Assembly: GCA_050633365.1 (NCBI GenBank)
Contig: JBOEGJ010000045.1
Span: 1-64,000 of the forward strand
Origin: Pseudomaricurvus sp050633365
GTDB taxonomy: Bacteria; Pseudomonadota; Gammaproteobacteria; Pseudomonadales; Cellvibrionaceae
Reading direction: 5' to 3'
Length of the DNA: 64,000 bases
A model generated the notes under the pieces. It saw only the letters and a program-made list of their open reading frames with translations, was not told where the DNA came from and made no database searches. How positions within the stretch are numbered: position 1 is the first letter of the stretch; the number at the start of each line of letters is the position of its first letter. Below are positions 45,000 to 53,927 of the stretch, in pieces. A program made the translations under genes and the position numbers.

Positions 45000-45043
45000 G
45001 TGAATCATGATTCACTTTATTTAAGGTGTGAACACTGATTCAT
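45000..45043. promoter_or_regulatory. two palindromic operators for the TetR regulator
   Basis: GTGAATCATGATTCAC (45000-45015) is a perfect 16-bp palindrome. GTGAACACTGATTCAT (45028-45043) is a diverged second copy in the same orientation, within a 25-bp direct repeat starting AGGTGTGAA. Centres are 28 bp apart. They lie between tetR and the AidB-like gene. A third half-site, GATTCATTTAAGG, follows at about 45057. Confidence 0.8.
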
Positions 45044-45076
45044 TTTATTGTCGAGCGATTCATTTAAGGATACAGC

Positions 45077-46765
45077 ATGAGCGATTCCAGTCCGTTTGAG
45101 CCCAGTACTGTCTACTGGGCCGAAACCCACGAAGTCATTAATCAGCCTCCAGCTCTAGAAAATTACAACGCCTATACCCAAGATCTGGCGTTACAGGAAG
45201 GCGTCAAGGCCCATGGTGGTGAATGGGGGCAAGAGGATCTCACCCGCTTTGGGGCGGTTACGGGCTCGGCTGAAGTTATCGAGTGGGGTTATCAAGCCAA
45301 TGACAATAAACCCGTGTTGCACACCCATAATCGTCATGGTGTCAGAGTTGACGAGGTGAAGTTTCATCCCGCGTATCACCAGCTGATGAAATTGGCCATC
45401 GAAGAGGGGCTGCATGCATCCCATTGGCTCGAACAAAAAACCGGCTCTCAGGTGGTGCGGGCCGCAAAGTATTACCTGCAAACCCAAGTCGAGGCTGGTC
45501 ATGGTTGTCCGATTACCATGACCTCAGCGGCGATACCTGCGCTCAAAAATCAACCGGACTTGTTTGCGGTTTGGGCGCCAAAAATTATGGCGGGTCAATA
45601 TGACGCCAAGAACTCTCCCGACGGAGAAAAAGCCGGATTGACCATCGGCATGGCCATGACCGAAAAGCAGGGTGGCTCTGATGTGAGGACCAATTCTACT
45701 CGCGCTTACGCGGTCGATAAAAACAATGCCGGTCCCGGTCAAGCCTACGAGCTGATTGGCCACAAATACTTTGTCTCAGCACCCATGTGCGATGCCTTTT
45801 TGGTCTTGGCGCAAACTGAATCTGGCGTGTCCTGTTTCTTGGTACCGCGATGGCGTCCCGATGGCAGTAAAAATCCGATTCAAATTCAAAAGCTCAAGAA
45901 CAAAATGGGCAATGTTTCTAATGCCTCCAGTGAAACCGAGTTACGCGGTGCCTTGGGTTGGATGGTGGGCTCCGAAGGGCGTGGCGTAGCGTCGATTCTG
46001 GATATGGTCGCTATGACGCGCTTCGATTGCATGATCGGTTCGTCGGCAGGCATGCGTCAGGCGGTGGCGCAGATTACTCATCACTGTTCACAGCGCTCGG
46101 CCTTTGGAAAACTGCTGACTGATCAGCCCTTGATGCAAAATGTTCTGGCTGATTTGATTATCGAGAGCGAGGCGGCTTTGGCGATTACTTTACGTATGGC
46201 GCGCGCCTTGGACAGCAGTGAAAAGGACGAGCAGGAAAAGCTGTTGGTTCGCATGGGGACCGCGGTGGGTAAGTACTGGATTTGTAAGCGAACCCCAGGT
46301 CACGCTTATGAAGCCATGGAGTGCATTGGGGGGATGGGGGTGATGGAAGACGGCATGATGCCACGTCTTTATCGCGAAGCGCCCATCAATGCTATCTGGG
46401 AAGGCAGCGGTAATGTTCAATGTCTCGATATGATTCGTGCCATGGTGAAAGCGCCGCAATCCCTACCGGCGTTCTTAGCCGAAGTGAATAAGGCTCGTGG
46501 TGTGAATTCGCTGTTGGATCAGGCAATTGATGATTTGTCTGCGCAGTTTGCGAAACCAGAAACCTTGGAGTATCGCGCTCGTTCTGTGGTCGAAAAGATG
46601 GCTCTAGCGTTTCAGGCCTCGACTCTTATTCAGTTCGGTGATGCAGTCATCGCCGATGCATTTTGTCGCTCTCGTTTGGCTGACAACAGCGGCTGGGTCT
46701 ATGGCACCTTGCCAGAGGGAATCGATTGCGCGGCGATTATCAAAAGGGCAACCCCGCAGGTTTAA
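45077..46765 (+). CDS. acyl-CoA dehydrogenase, AidB-like
   Basis: 562 residues, longer than standard acyl-CoA dehydrogenases and of the AidB type. The N-terminal extension (YWAETHEVINQPPALENYNA) is typical of AidB relatives. GMAMTEKQGGSDVRTNST is the FAD/substrate loop, and AYEAMECIGGMGVMEDGMMP and APINAIWEGSGNVQCLDMIR are the C-terminal signatures. AidB proteins bind DNA and FAD in the alkylation response, while many relatives work on isovaleryl-like CoA esters, so the role is open. The TetR control suggests inducible catabolism rather than Ada-type repair. Confidence 0.88.
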   Translation: MSDSSPFEPSTVYWAETHEVINQPPALENYNAYTQDLALQEGVKAHGGEWGQEDLTRFGAVTGSAEVIEWGYQANDNKPVLHTHNRHGVRVDEVKFHPAYHQLMKLAIEEGLHASHWLEQKTGSQVVRAAKYYLQTQVEAGHGCPITMTSAAIPALKNQPDLFAVWAPKIMAGQYDAKNSPDGEKAGLTIGMAMTEKQGGSDVRTNSTRAYAVDKNNAGPGQAYELIGHKYFVSAPMCDAFLVLAQTESGVSCFLVPRWRPDGSKNPIQIQKLKNKMGNVSNASSETELRGALGWMVGSEGRGVASILDMVAMTRFDCMIGSSAGMRQAVAQITHHCSQRSAFGKLLTDQPLMQNVLADLIIESEAALAITLRMARALDSSEKDEQEKLLVRMGTAVGKYWICKRTPGHAYEAMECIGGMGVMEDGMMPRLYREAPINAIWEGSGNVQCLDMIRAMVKAPQSLPAFLAEVNKARGVNSLLDQAIDDLSAQFAKPETLEYRARSVVEKMALAFQASTLIQFGDAVIADAFCRSRLADNSGWVYGTLPEGIDCAAIIKRATPQV

Positions 46766-46788
46766 TAGCTGTTTCTGGGAGGACGCTT

Positions 46789-47397
46789 CTATAGGGGATA
46801 GGACCGCAGGCGCTGCTTTAGTGAAAGTCGCAACTCGGGCCAATCTTCATCAATGATGCTGTAGAGAATGGAGTCTCGGTAATAGTGGTTTTGCGCGATC
46901 ATGTGGTTGCGCAGAACCCCTTCGCGTACAGCCCCTAAACGTTCAATCGCGATTTGCGAACGCAGATTTCGGCTATCGGTCTTGAATTCAACGCGAATCG
47001 CGTGCATGACCTCGAAAGCGTGTTTGAGTAATAAAAACTTCGCTTCGGTGTTTACTGGGCTACGCTGAAATTGATGTCCGAGCCAAGAGTATCCTATCTC
47101 TAGTCCACGGTGTTTGGCTCGAACATTCAGGTAGCGGCTGCTGCCCATAATGGTTTGATGCAGCGGATCGATCAATACATAGGTGTATTGCAGACCGGCC
47201 TGCGCGAGATCGATGGCTTCGTGAACCCATTGTTCGGCGTCGCGAATGCAACTGAAGCCGGCGATGGGCAAGTAGACCCAGTCTTCGGCGTGTTGGCCCA
47301 CATCGAATAACCCGGGCACGTGCGCTTGATGAATAGGTTCTAAGCGAACCTGTGTGCCCACCAGTCGATCGTAATGAATGTCAAAGCCGCTATCCAC
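46789..47397 (-). CDS. GNAT acetyltransferase, RimJ/RimL type
   Basis: 202 residues. The RimJ/RimL-like GNAT pattern is seen: VRLEPIHQAHVPGLF near the start, GLEIGYSWLGHQFQRSPVNT in the middle, and VEFKTDSRNLRSQIAIERLGAV, which contains the acetyl-CoA-binding N-x-x-S motif, near the end. YRDSILYSIIDEDWPEL closes the domain. Substrates of such enzymes are protein N-termini or small molecules; nothing here specifies which. It converges with the AidB-like gene, whose stop codon is 24 bp from its end. Confidence 0.9.
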   Translation of the reverse strand: MDSGFDIHYDRLVGTQVRLEPIHQAHVPGLFDVGQHAEDWVYLPIAGFSCIRDAEQWVHEAIDLAQAGLQYTYVLIDPLHQTIMGSSRYLNVRAKHRGLEIGYSWLGHQFQRSPVNTEAKFLLLKHAFEVMHAIRVEFKTDSRNLRSQIAIERLGAVREGVLRNHMIAQNHYYRDSILYSIIDEDWPELRLSLKQRLRSYPL

Positions 47398-47466
47398 GTC
47401 TCCACCTTTTCTTGCCGATAACTTCAGTGTAACGCTAGATTCGAAATTTTGTGGGCATCGATCACA

Positions 47467-49251
47467 TTAATGAGGGTGATATAGCGGCGGTAGCTCGTCC
47501 TTGCGATTGGCGTCTGACTGGGGGGGATTTTTTCTCAATTGCTCAATGGCTTGGGCTAAAGCTGAAGGATTAAACGAGGCGGTATTCTGGGCGTAGAGTC
47601 GCGATTCAAGCTCGCTGATCGCCTGACGCAAAGCAGGGGATAGTTGTCCCAATTCTTGTAGTCTAGTCAGGGGTTCTCGGCCCAATTGGTGCTGAGCGTA
47701 AAAGCTTTGACCCCAAAGTAACAGAGCTTGGCGAATTTGGTTTTCATCGCCACCTTGTAAACAGCTTTTTAGGTGTTTGTAGCGACTTGATTCAGAGCGG
47801 TCGGTGCTCTGGGGGCGAGTGGTTGGAGAACCCAGTGTGTGTTGGTTTGATTTACTACGAGCACTCCACCAAAGCATCGCCAACAGAATGTTGAAAGCGA
47901 TAGACACTATCGAAACATATAGCCAAGTGCGAGAAGTACTTGAGGTGATTTGAATTTCTCTGTCGTTCGAAGCACTTGTGCTTGTTGTTGGTTCTTCATT
48001 AGCCGCTGCGGTTAGAATCGCTTCGCCACCGACCTCGATAGTTTGTATCGGAAGGCTGGCTTCGCGCATGCGGTTTTGCTGGGTGTCCCACCAAGTGAGG
48101 GTGACTGCGGGCAAGGTGAAGCGGCCGGGTTTGTTGGGCACGATGGCGTAACTTTCAGCTTTGAGGGTGGTGATGCCATCGAGCCCGGGAGCTTCTTCGG
48201 ATTGGGGTTGGTCGGGGTAGTACTTAACGCCATTGACTTCATCGAGGATCAAGGGCGGCAGTTGCGAGGCCATCAAACCTTTGGCACTGATGCTCAGTGT
48301 GCGGGTAATGGGCTCGCCGACTTTAAACGTATTGGGGGCTTGGCTCCAGCTTTGGCTAAGGCTGAGGTCGGCCGCAGGAAGCCAGTGATTACCGCTGTAG
48401 TTTGCGGGTTTGGGCAGCACCGAGACACTCTGCTGCTCGACGCGTAATCGCAGCCGTTGGCCTCGTCTGGATAAAAATGGATCGTAGCGCTGGCCTTGAC
48501 GAGCCTGAGCGGTGACGTCCCATGTGTGCGCGGGAATGGTGAGGTTACCGCTTTGCTGGGGAAAAATAGCGTAGGCAATTTCGATAACACTGTAGGGATT
48601 TCCGCCCACATTTCGTTGGTATCGGTTTTCAGAGACCTGCTTGAGTAGGGCATTTTCCACCGCAAAGTCTTGTCGGTTTAGGCTGGTAAGTCCAACCGAG
48701 GTAAACAGGCGGATGGTGTAAATAAGCTGCTCTTGTACAAAGGCCTCGGGTTTAGAAATACTGGACTCGATGAAGATGGGCTTGTTGCCCGTTGTACTTT
48801 GGTAGCTGGCCGCTTTTTTGACGGTTATTTCTATGGCTTCACTAAAAGCGCCTTTATAGCTAAACGACGGGATCAACAGCTTGCCCTCTTTTTTGGGGGC
48901 CAAGGTTAACGACCACTGAGTCCAAGATTCAGCGCGACCGTTAACGCTGCGATACTGATTGCTGCGATGGTTTCCCAGTACATCAAAGTTGGCGTGCAGC
49001 TGAGAGATATCTGGCTCGCCAAACATAACTTGCTCGTTGTACCGCAGCGTCAGCTTTAGTGTTTCTTCGAGACTTACATGTTGTCGATCGACTTTCGCAA
49101 CTAGCTCACTCTTGGCTGCAGTGCCGGGGCTGTAGAGTGCGAAAAAGATGAGACTCAATAACAGCGCCGCATAGGGGCGGATGGAAAAGGGCGTTGCTGT
49201 GGTCGGCATGTTACTGATCATCATAAGCGTCTTAAATTGGGTGTAGTGCAT
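47467..49251 (-). CDS. batD: BatD protein, aerotolerance operon
   Basis: 594 residues. A signal peptide or anchor ends near GTAAKSELVAKVD (an ATG start at about 49209 or 49224 may be the real one). The extracytoplasmic part is beta-rich, with SKPEAFVQEQLIYTIRLFTS and YAIFPQQSGNLTIPAHTW typical of BatD. A single TM segment (TWLYVSIVSIAFNILLAMLW) at about 445-465 precedes a cytoplasmic helical tail. It is the last gene of the moxR-bat operon. The Bat complex is linked to stress tolerance and envelope function in bacteria; the mechanism is unsettled. Confidence 0.9.
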   Translation of the reverse strand: MHYTQFKTLMMISNMPTTATPFSIRPYAALLLSLIFFALYSPGTAAKSELVAKVDRQHVSLEETLKLTLRYNEQVMFGEPDISQLHANFDVLGNHRSNQYRSVNGRAESWTQWSLTLAPKKEGKLLIPSFSYKGAFSEAIEITVKKAASYQSTTGNKPIFIESSISKPEAFVQEQLIYTIRLFTSVGLTSLNRQDFAVENALLKQVSENRYQRNVGGNPYSVIEIAYAIFPQQSGNLTIPAHTWDVTAQARQGQRYDPFLSRRGQRLRLRVEQQSVSVLPKPANYSGNHWLPAADLSLSQSWSQAPNTFKVGEPITRTLSISAKGLMASQLPPLILDEVNGVKYYPDQPQSEEAPGLDGITTLKAESYAIVPNKPGRFTLPAVTLTWWDTQQNRMREASLPIQTIEVGGEAILTAAANEEPTTSTSASNDREIQITSSTSRTWLYVSIVSIAFNILLAMLWWSARSKSNQHTLGSPTTRPQSTDRSESSRYKHLKSCLQGGDENQIRQALLLWGQSFYAQHQLGREPLTRLQELGQLSPALRQAISELESRLYAQNTASFNPSALAQAIEQLRKNPPQSDANRKDELPPLYHPH

Positions 49252-49285
49252 AGAGTTGTGTGTTATCGAGCGTGTTCACAAACCG

Positions 49286-51232
49286 TTACCAGCGCTTGTT
49301 GGCTTCGTTCTCGGGCGGTTGCCAGGTGCCTTGTTGGTACTCCAAGCGCCGCTGACGGTATTGGTGCTCAAACTTCTTGCGCATCAAGCCGCTCGGATCG
49401 TCCGGAATTTTACGCAACCACTGCTCCATAGCTTGTTGCTCTTCGTCGCTGAGTTGTCCTTCCTGTTCGCCGACGTTTGCATTCGCAGAATTGGAGGCTT
49501 TATCTGACGACTGTGATTCAGTTTGTTGATCGGTTGAAGAGTCTTTATTTTGAGGATCTTGCGACTCTTGAGATTGATCTGAGCTCGATGCCTGTTGATC
49601 GTCTTTCGGGTCTTGACTCTGATCCCCTTGTTGAGATTCGTCGCTTTGCGATTGAGAGTTTTCCGAGTCAGATTGAGAGCCATCAGCATTTTCAGATTGA
49701 GAGCCATCAGCGTTATCAGACTGAGAGCCATCAGCGTCATCAGATTGAGAGCCATCTGATTCCGACTGAGACCCACCGTCCTCAGACTCGGAATCACTTT
49801 GATTGCCATCGGAGCTTTCGTCGGAGCTTTGATCCGATTGTTGATCCGAATTTCCCTCTTGATTCTGTTGTTGCTGCTTCTTTAATTCTTCAACTACCCG
49901 TTGGTTATTGGCAGCATCTTCAAAGTCAGGATTGTGTTTTAGCGCTTGCTCATATGCCTCGAGAGCTTCTTCTAGCTTCCCGCTTTTTGCCAGCGCATTA
50001 CCAAGGTTGTATCGACCTGTGGCGCTGTCGTCGTCGGCGTAGCTCTTTGCGGCGGCTTCATAATCACCGGCGCGATACTGTGCAGCGGCTTTCCAGTCTT
50101 GGCGCTCAAAAGTTTCCGCGGCTTCAGCGGCTTTATCTTGTTGCAGCAGCGCTTGGCCTTGTTGATCTTTGGTTTGCCAAACATCTTGCCAGCCAAAGGC
50201 ATAGCTGGGTTCGGGCTGGATCAACAATAGGGGGAGGGCCAGCAACCAGCCTCTGCGAAATGACAGGGCGGCAAAGGGAATCAACAATAGGCACAACCAA
50301 GCGCCACGATCGATCCAGGTATCGAATTCTCTTTCCAGCTCACGAGTTTGTTCACTCAGTAGTTGGGGCTGTGAGACGAGGTCTTCAATGTCGCTGTCGC
50401 TATTGCTTAAGGTTCGGTAGCGGCCTTGGTGGGATCTAGCCAATGTCGATAAATCATTGCTGTTTAATTTCGCTAGCACAATGGCACCGCTGCGATCTTT
50501 AGCAAAACCCCCATTCTGAATTGGAATTGGGGCGCCCTCATCACTGCCAACGCCCAATACCGACAGGCGAAAGCTCGACGGCAGTTCAGTGTCGATGTAA
50601 TCGATGGCCTGTTCTGTGGCACCGTCGGTGACTAAGAGTATGTCTCCTTGCACTAAACCGGCGTCACGAAACAGGGCCAAGGCCTGATCCAGAGCCATTT
50701 CGGTATTGCTGCCACCGAGGGGCATCACTGCAGGTGACAGTGATGGCAACAGACTGATGATGGTTTCTGTGTCGTCAGTCAGAGGAGTAACCGTGTAAGC
50801 TTCTCCTGCGTATGCGATGAGTGCTGAGAGGCCTTCTTTGCGTTGCTTGAGTAGGTCGATGAGTTTCAGCCGCGCCCTTATCAAGCGAGAAGGCTTAATG
50901 TCTTGTGCCATCATTGAGGGTGACAGATCCAGCAGCACCACTAGGGCGCTCTCGGTTTTGTGAATAGGCTGGGGGAGTTTTTCCCAGCTGGGGCCTGCCA
51001 TCGCCACAGAGGCAATGATGATGGCAATGGCCAGCGCCCATAGTGGCCAGCGCTGTTGGCGACTGATGGAGCCTTGCAATAAGTGTTCGATTAGCGCCGG
51101 GTCAATCACCTGCTTCCAGCCACTGTTTTGCGTCTGACCGCGTAAGAGATAGAGCGCGATTAGAATCGCGGCGACAATCCCCAGCAACCACAGCGGACGT
51201 TGCCAGTGAAAATCCGTTAACAGTTGTGTCAT
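49286..51232 (-). CDS. batB: BatB/BatC fusion: vWA domain plus TPR and acidic low-complexity tail
   Basis: 648 residues from an ATG at 51232 (a GTG at 51247 is in frame). Two TM segments (about 13-30 and 62-80) precede a vWA domain with the MIDAS set D102, S104, S106 in DLSPSM and TDGATEQ further on. A third TM follows near LCLLLIPFAALSFRRGW. After about residue 380 come TPR units (YNLGNALAKSGKLEEALEAY) as in BatC, then about 130 residues of Ser/Asp/Gln repeats, and a conserved C-terminal MEQWLRKIPDDPSGLMRKKF. This joins batB and batC in one chain. Confidence 0.9.
   Translation of the reverse strand: MTQLLTDFHWQRPLWLLGIVAAILIALYLLRGQTQNSGWKQVIDPALIEHLLQGSISRQQRWPLWALAIAIIIASVAMAGPSWEKLPQPIHKTESALVVLLDLSPSMMAQDIKPSRLIRARLKLIDLLKQRKEGLSALIAYAGEAYTVTPLTDDTETIISLLPSLSPAVMPLGGSNTEMALDQALALFRDAGLVQGDILLVTDGATEQAIDYIDTELPSSFRLSVLGVGSDEGAPIPIQNGGFAKDRSGAIVLAKLNSNDLSTLARSHQGRYRTLSNSDSDIEDLVSQPQLLSEQTRELEREFDTWIDRGAWLCLLLIPFAALSFRRGWLLALPLLLIQPEPSYAFGWQDVWQTKDQQGQALLQQDKAAEAAETFERQDWKAAAQYRAGDYEAAAKSYADDDSATGRYNLGNALAKSGKLEEALEAYEQALKHNPDFEDAANNQRVVEELKKQQQQNQEGNSDQQSDQSSDESSDGNQSDSESEDGGSQSESDGSQSDDADGSQSDNADGSQSENADGSQSDSENSQSQSDESQQGDQSQDPKDDQQASSSDQSQESQDPQNKDSSTDQQTESQSSDKASNSANANVGEQEGQLSDEEQQAMEQWLRKIPDDPSGLMRKKFEHQYRQRRLEYQQGTWQPPENEANKRW
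49671..49766 (-). repeat. 24-bp in-frame tandem repeat in the batB/C tail
   Basis: Four 24-bp units encode DGSQSxxA-type octapeptides (DGSQSDDA, DGSQSDNA, DGSQSENA and a diverged copy). The units are nearly identical, so copy number may vary between strains. Confidence 0.9.
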
Positions 51233-51239
51233 GGTGAAC

Positions 51240-52322
51240 TCATCCACGGGATACTTCCTCGCGGCTTTGGTTTGTCTGTGAACCTAGATTGTTGGCTTTT
51301 TTGGCTGAAGTCCTTTGAGAAATAGCGGCAAAGAAATCTTCTATTAAGCGCTGTAATATCAGTGCAGTGATGAGCGCTAAAGCAATCCCCAGCGGCCAGA
51401 AGAACAGCGATAAGGTGGGGCGAAAGACTTCGGCTTCCTGCTCAATGGGTTCCAAGGTGTCGAGAATTTCGTAAATCTTGTGCAGCTCTTCCGGTGAGCG
51501 GGCGCGAAAATATTGACCACCGGTTTGCTCGGCAATCGAGCGCAAGGTGGGCTCATCCAAATCGGCCGAGGGGTTGATGGTGCGTTTGCCAAGTCCGAAA
51601 AAACCTTTGGTTTGCATTTGATCGGCGCCGACACCAATGGTGTAAATTTTTACTTGTGATTGGGCGGCCAATTCGGCGGCTTTCAAGGGTTTAACTTGTC
51701 CCGCGGTGTTGGCGCCATCGGTAAGTAGAATCATCACGCGACTATCTTGCGGTCGGTCTCGCAGGCGTTTTACCGCCATGCCAATGGCATCGCCAATGGC
51801 GGTTTTTTCACCGGCAAACCCCAGTTGAGCCTCTTGCAATAATTGGTTCACAGTTTTGCGGTCGAAGGTGAGAGGGGCTTGAAGGTAGGCGCGGGTGCCA
51901 AACAAAATTAATCCTAAGCGATCGCTCTGACGACGTTGAACAAAGTCACCGACAACAGCTTTGACAATACTCAGCCGATCGTAATTGTCGCCGTTCCACG
52001 ACATGTCGCGAGTTTCCATACTGCCGGAGATATCGACGGCAAGCAGTAGGTCGCGACCGCTGGCGGGCAGAGAAATGGGGTCCCCAATCCACATGGGTCG
52101 AGCCGATGCCGTCAAGATTGCCAGCCAGATTAGGCTCAATATGAACAGGCGCCAGTGGCGCTGACGCTGCTGACCAGAGGCGCTGGCGGGGGATTGCTGT
52201 AACTGCTCGTAGAAGGGCACAAGCAGCGCGGCGTCCTCTTGTTTGTGGGCGGGCATAAATCGATAGATAAGCCACGGCAGAGGTAAAAGCGCCACCAGCC
52301 ACGGCCATTCAAACGTGAGCAT
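51240..52322 (-). CDS. batA: BatA protein, vWA domain
   Basis: 360 residues. The N-terminal TM pair (FEWPWLVALLPLPWLIYRF; LFILSLIWLAILTASARPM) is followed by a vWA domain with the full MIDAS D97, S99, S101 (DISGSM), a TDGANT motif and TAIGDAIGMAVKRL. A last TM segment (LSLFFWPLGIALALITALIL) sits near the C-terminus. It partners the BatB-like protein at the inner membrane. Its stop lies 7 bp from the next start. Its own start overlaps the end of the DUF4381 gene by 14 bp. Confidence 0.93.
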   Translation of the reverse strand: MLTFEWPWLVALLPLPWLIYRFMPAHKQEDAALLVPFYEQLQQSPASASGQQRQRHWRLFILSLIWLAILTASARPMWIGDPISLPASGRDLLLAVDISGSMETRDMSWNGDNYDRLSIVKAVVGDFVQRRQSDRLGLILFGTRAYLQAPLTFDRKTVNQLLQEAQLGFAGEKTAIGDAIGMAVKRLRDRPQDSRVMILLTDGANTAGQVKPLKAAELAAQSQVKIYTIGVGADQMQTKGFFGLGKRTINPSADLDEPTLRSIAEQTGGQYFRARSPEELHKIYEILDTLEPIEQEAEVFRPTLSLFFWPLGIALALITALILQRLIEDFFAAISQRTSAKKANNLGSQTNQSREEVSRG

Positions 52323-52983
52323 GCTGGCCCCCTTTGGCGGTTGTTGATTGTGCGCTCGAGGTGTTGGTAACGCTGACTGCCGCTGCTGGCTTTAAGGTGC
52401 CATGTTTGTGGATCCATGCCTTAACATAATCATCGAAGCGTTTTAGCTGGTCGGCGTCTACTGTTTGCCCGCTGTAACGCTGATCGGTTAATGCGTGAGC
52501 AATGCCCTCATCAATGGAGAGTTCTGGACAACCTCTTTGTAACAGAGCTTGCCACTGAGCGCCGTGCAGTCCAGCTACCGAGGTTTGCGGGTAGGCATAA
52601 ATGGCGACTCGTTTTAGCAGCTCGTTTAACGATTGCAACTTCTGGGCCTCGGAGTCTTCCGACTTAAGTATTTCGCCGTGCAAGCGTTGCGCGGCCCGTC
52701 GATATTGTCTCTGCTTATATCGTCGCCACAAAAAATACCCAAAAGCGATCAGCGTAAATAGGGCGGTGGCGGCTAATAGCCACCAACCAAAAGCGGGCAG
52801 CGCCGAGACGTCGCTGGGTAGCTGAATGTCGCGTAAATTAGCCAGCGGGTCCATGGTTTGTGACTGCCCCGGAATCTGTCCAGGTGCAGCAGGAGACGCA
52901 GGTATAGCGGCAGGGCTTTGTGCCAGGTTTTGCCCTAAAGGGTTTGCAGTTTGCGCATTGGGGGAAGGTATTAACGACGGCAT
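52309..52983 (-). CDS. DUF4381 domain-containing membrane protein
   Basis: 224 residues, or 181 from an internal ATG at 52854, which gives the usual DUF4381 start DPLANLRDIQLPSDVSALPA. The residues upstream are Pro/Ala-rich and may not be translated. One TM segment (WWLLAATALFTLIAFGYFLW) is followed by a cytoplasmic helical domain with RVAIYAYPQTSVAGLHGAQW. The family is always found in moxR-DUF58-bat operons and probably helps assemble the vWA proteins. Confidence 0.88.
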   Translation of the reverse strand: MPSLIPSPNAQTANPLGQNLAQSPAAIPASPAAPGQIPGQSQTMDPLANLRDIQLPSDVSALPAFGWWLLAATALFTLIAFGYFLWRRYKQRQYRRAAQRLHGEILKSEDSEAQKLQSLNELLKRVAIYAYPQTSVAGLHGAQWQALLQRGCPELSIDEGIAHALTDQRYSGQTVDADQLKRFDDYVKAWIHKHGTLKPAAAVSVTNTSSAQSTTAKGGQHAHV

Positions 52984-53927
52984 GGTGTCTTCCCGTAAAG
53001 CGCTTGTAACTGCAGTAAAGGTGCAGCCGCAGTGCTGATGTTCAGCAGGGGCAATGCCAACTGACCCGCCACAGTGGTCAAGTGCTGCAAGTGGCTGCTG
53101 TACTGTTGGACGTAAGTGTTCTTCAGACTCGAGTCTCGAGTATCAACCGTATGGCGTTGAGTGCCGTCGGTAATCGTCAACCGCATTCTATCAGGCAGCT
53201 GCGCTTCAATTGGGTCTGAGACATGTAGCAGCGACACATCACCGTGGCGTGCCAGTTGATAGAGCTGCTCGTCACAGGCATCGTCTAAGCCGCGGAAATC
53301 ACTGATGATAATGATCGCGCTGCCAGGTTTGGCGATTCGGCGTAAATCACTGAGACGCTGGCTCAAACTGATGACATTCGGCGCGGCAACTGGTGAGGAC
53401 AATTGTCGATTGAAGTTGAGCGATTCTTGCAGAACATTCAGCAATGTATGGCGACTGCGTTTGGGGCGAATATCGCGCTCTTGTTGATCATTGAAAATAA
53501 GCGCCCCGATACGGTCGTTATTGGCGAGTGCCGCCCAGCCCATCAACGCAGCGGTGTGAGCGGCAACCACCGATTTAAAACAATGCTGGCTGCCAAAGAA
53601 CATCGATGAACGCTGGTCGAGCATAACGATAACCGGTCTTTCTCGCTCTTCTCGAAACAATTTGGTGTGGGTGACTTGGGTGCGCGCGGTAACTCGCCAA
53701 TCAATACTGCGAATGTCGTCACCGGGTTGATAATGTCGAACCTCTTCAAACTCCATGCCGCGTCCGCGAAATCGCGTGCGCACACCACCTGCCAATTGAG
53801 ATTGACTCATTTGGCGTGGGGTTAAGGTCAGTTCTCGCGCGGCAAATCGCAGCGACAGTAGCTCATCTAGCTCGACGTAGGCGCCAGTCGCCGGTTGTCG
53901 AAAACTCGCAAGGGACGCTGGATTCAT
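52971..53927 (-). CDS. DUF58 domain-containing protein
   Basis: 318 residues. The DUF58 signature is EEVRHYQPGDDIRSIDWRVT followed by FREERERPVIVMLDQRSSM, which begins a degenerate vWA-like fold (D-x-R-S-S in place of D-x-S-x-S). It is cytoplasmic with no signal or TM segment. It shares its first base with the last base of the moxR stop, so coupling is tight. DUF58 proteins pair with MoxR ATPases. Confidence 0.93.
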   Translation of the reverse strand: MNPASLASFRQPATGAYVELDELLSLRFAARELTLTPRQMSQSQLAGGVRTRFRGRGMEFEEVRHYQPGDDIRSIDWRVTARTQVTHTKLFREERERPVIVMLDQRSSMFFGSQHCFKSVVAAHTAALMGWAALANNDRIGALIFNDQQERDIRPKRSRHTLLNVLQESLNFNRQLSSPVAAPNVISLSQRLSDLRRIAKPGSAIIIISDFRGLDDACDEQLYQLARHGDVSLLHVSDPIEAQLPDRMRLTITDGTQRHTVDTRDSSLKNTYVQQYSSHLQHLTTVAGQLALPLLNISTAAAPLLQLQALYGKTPCRR

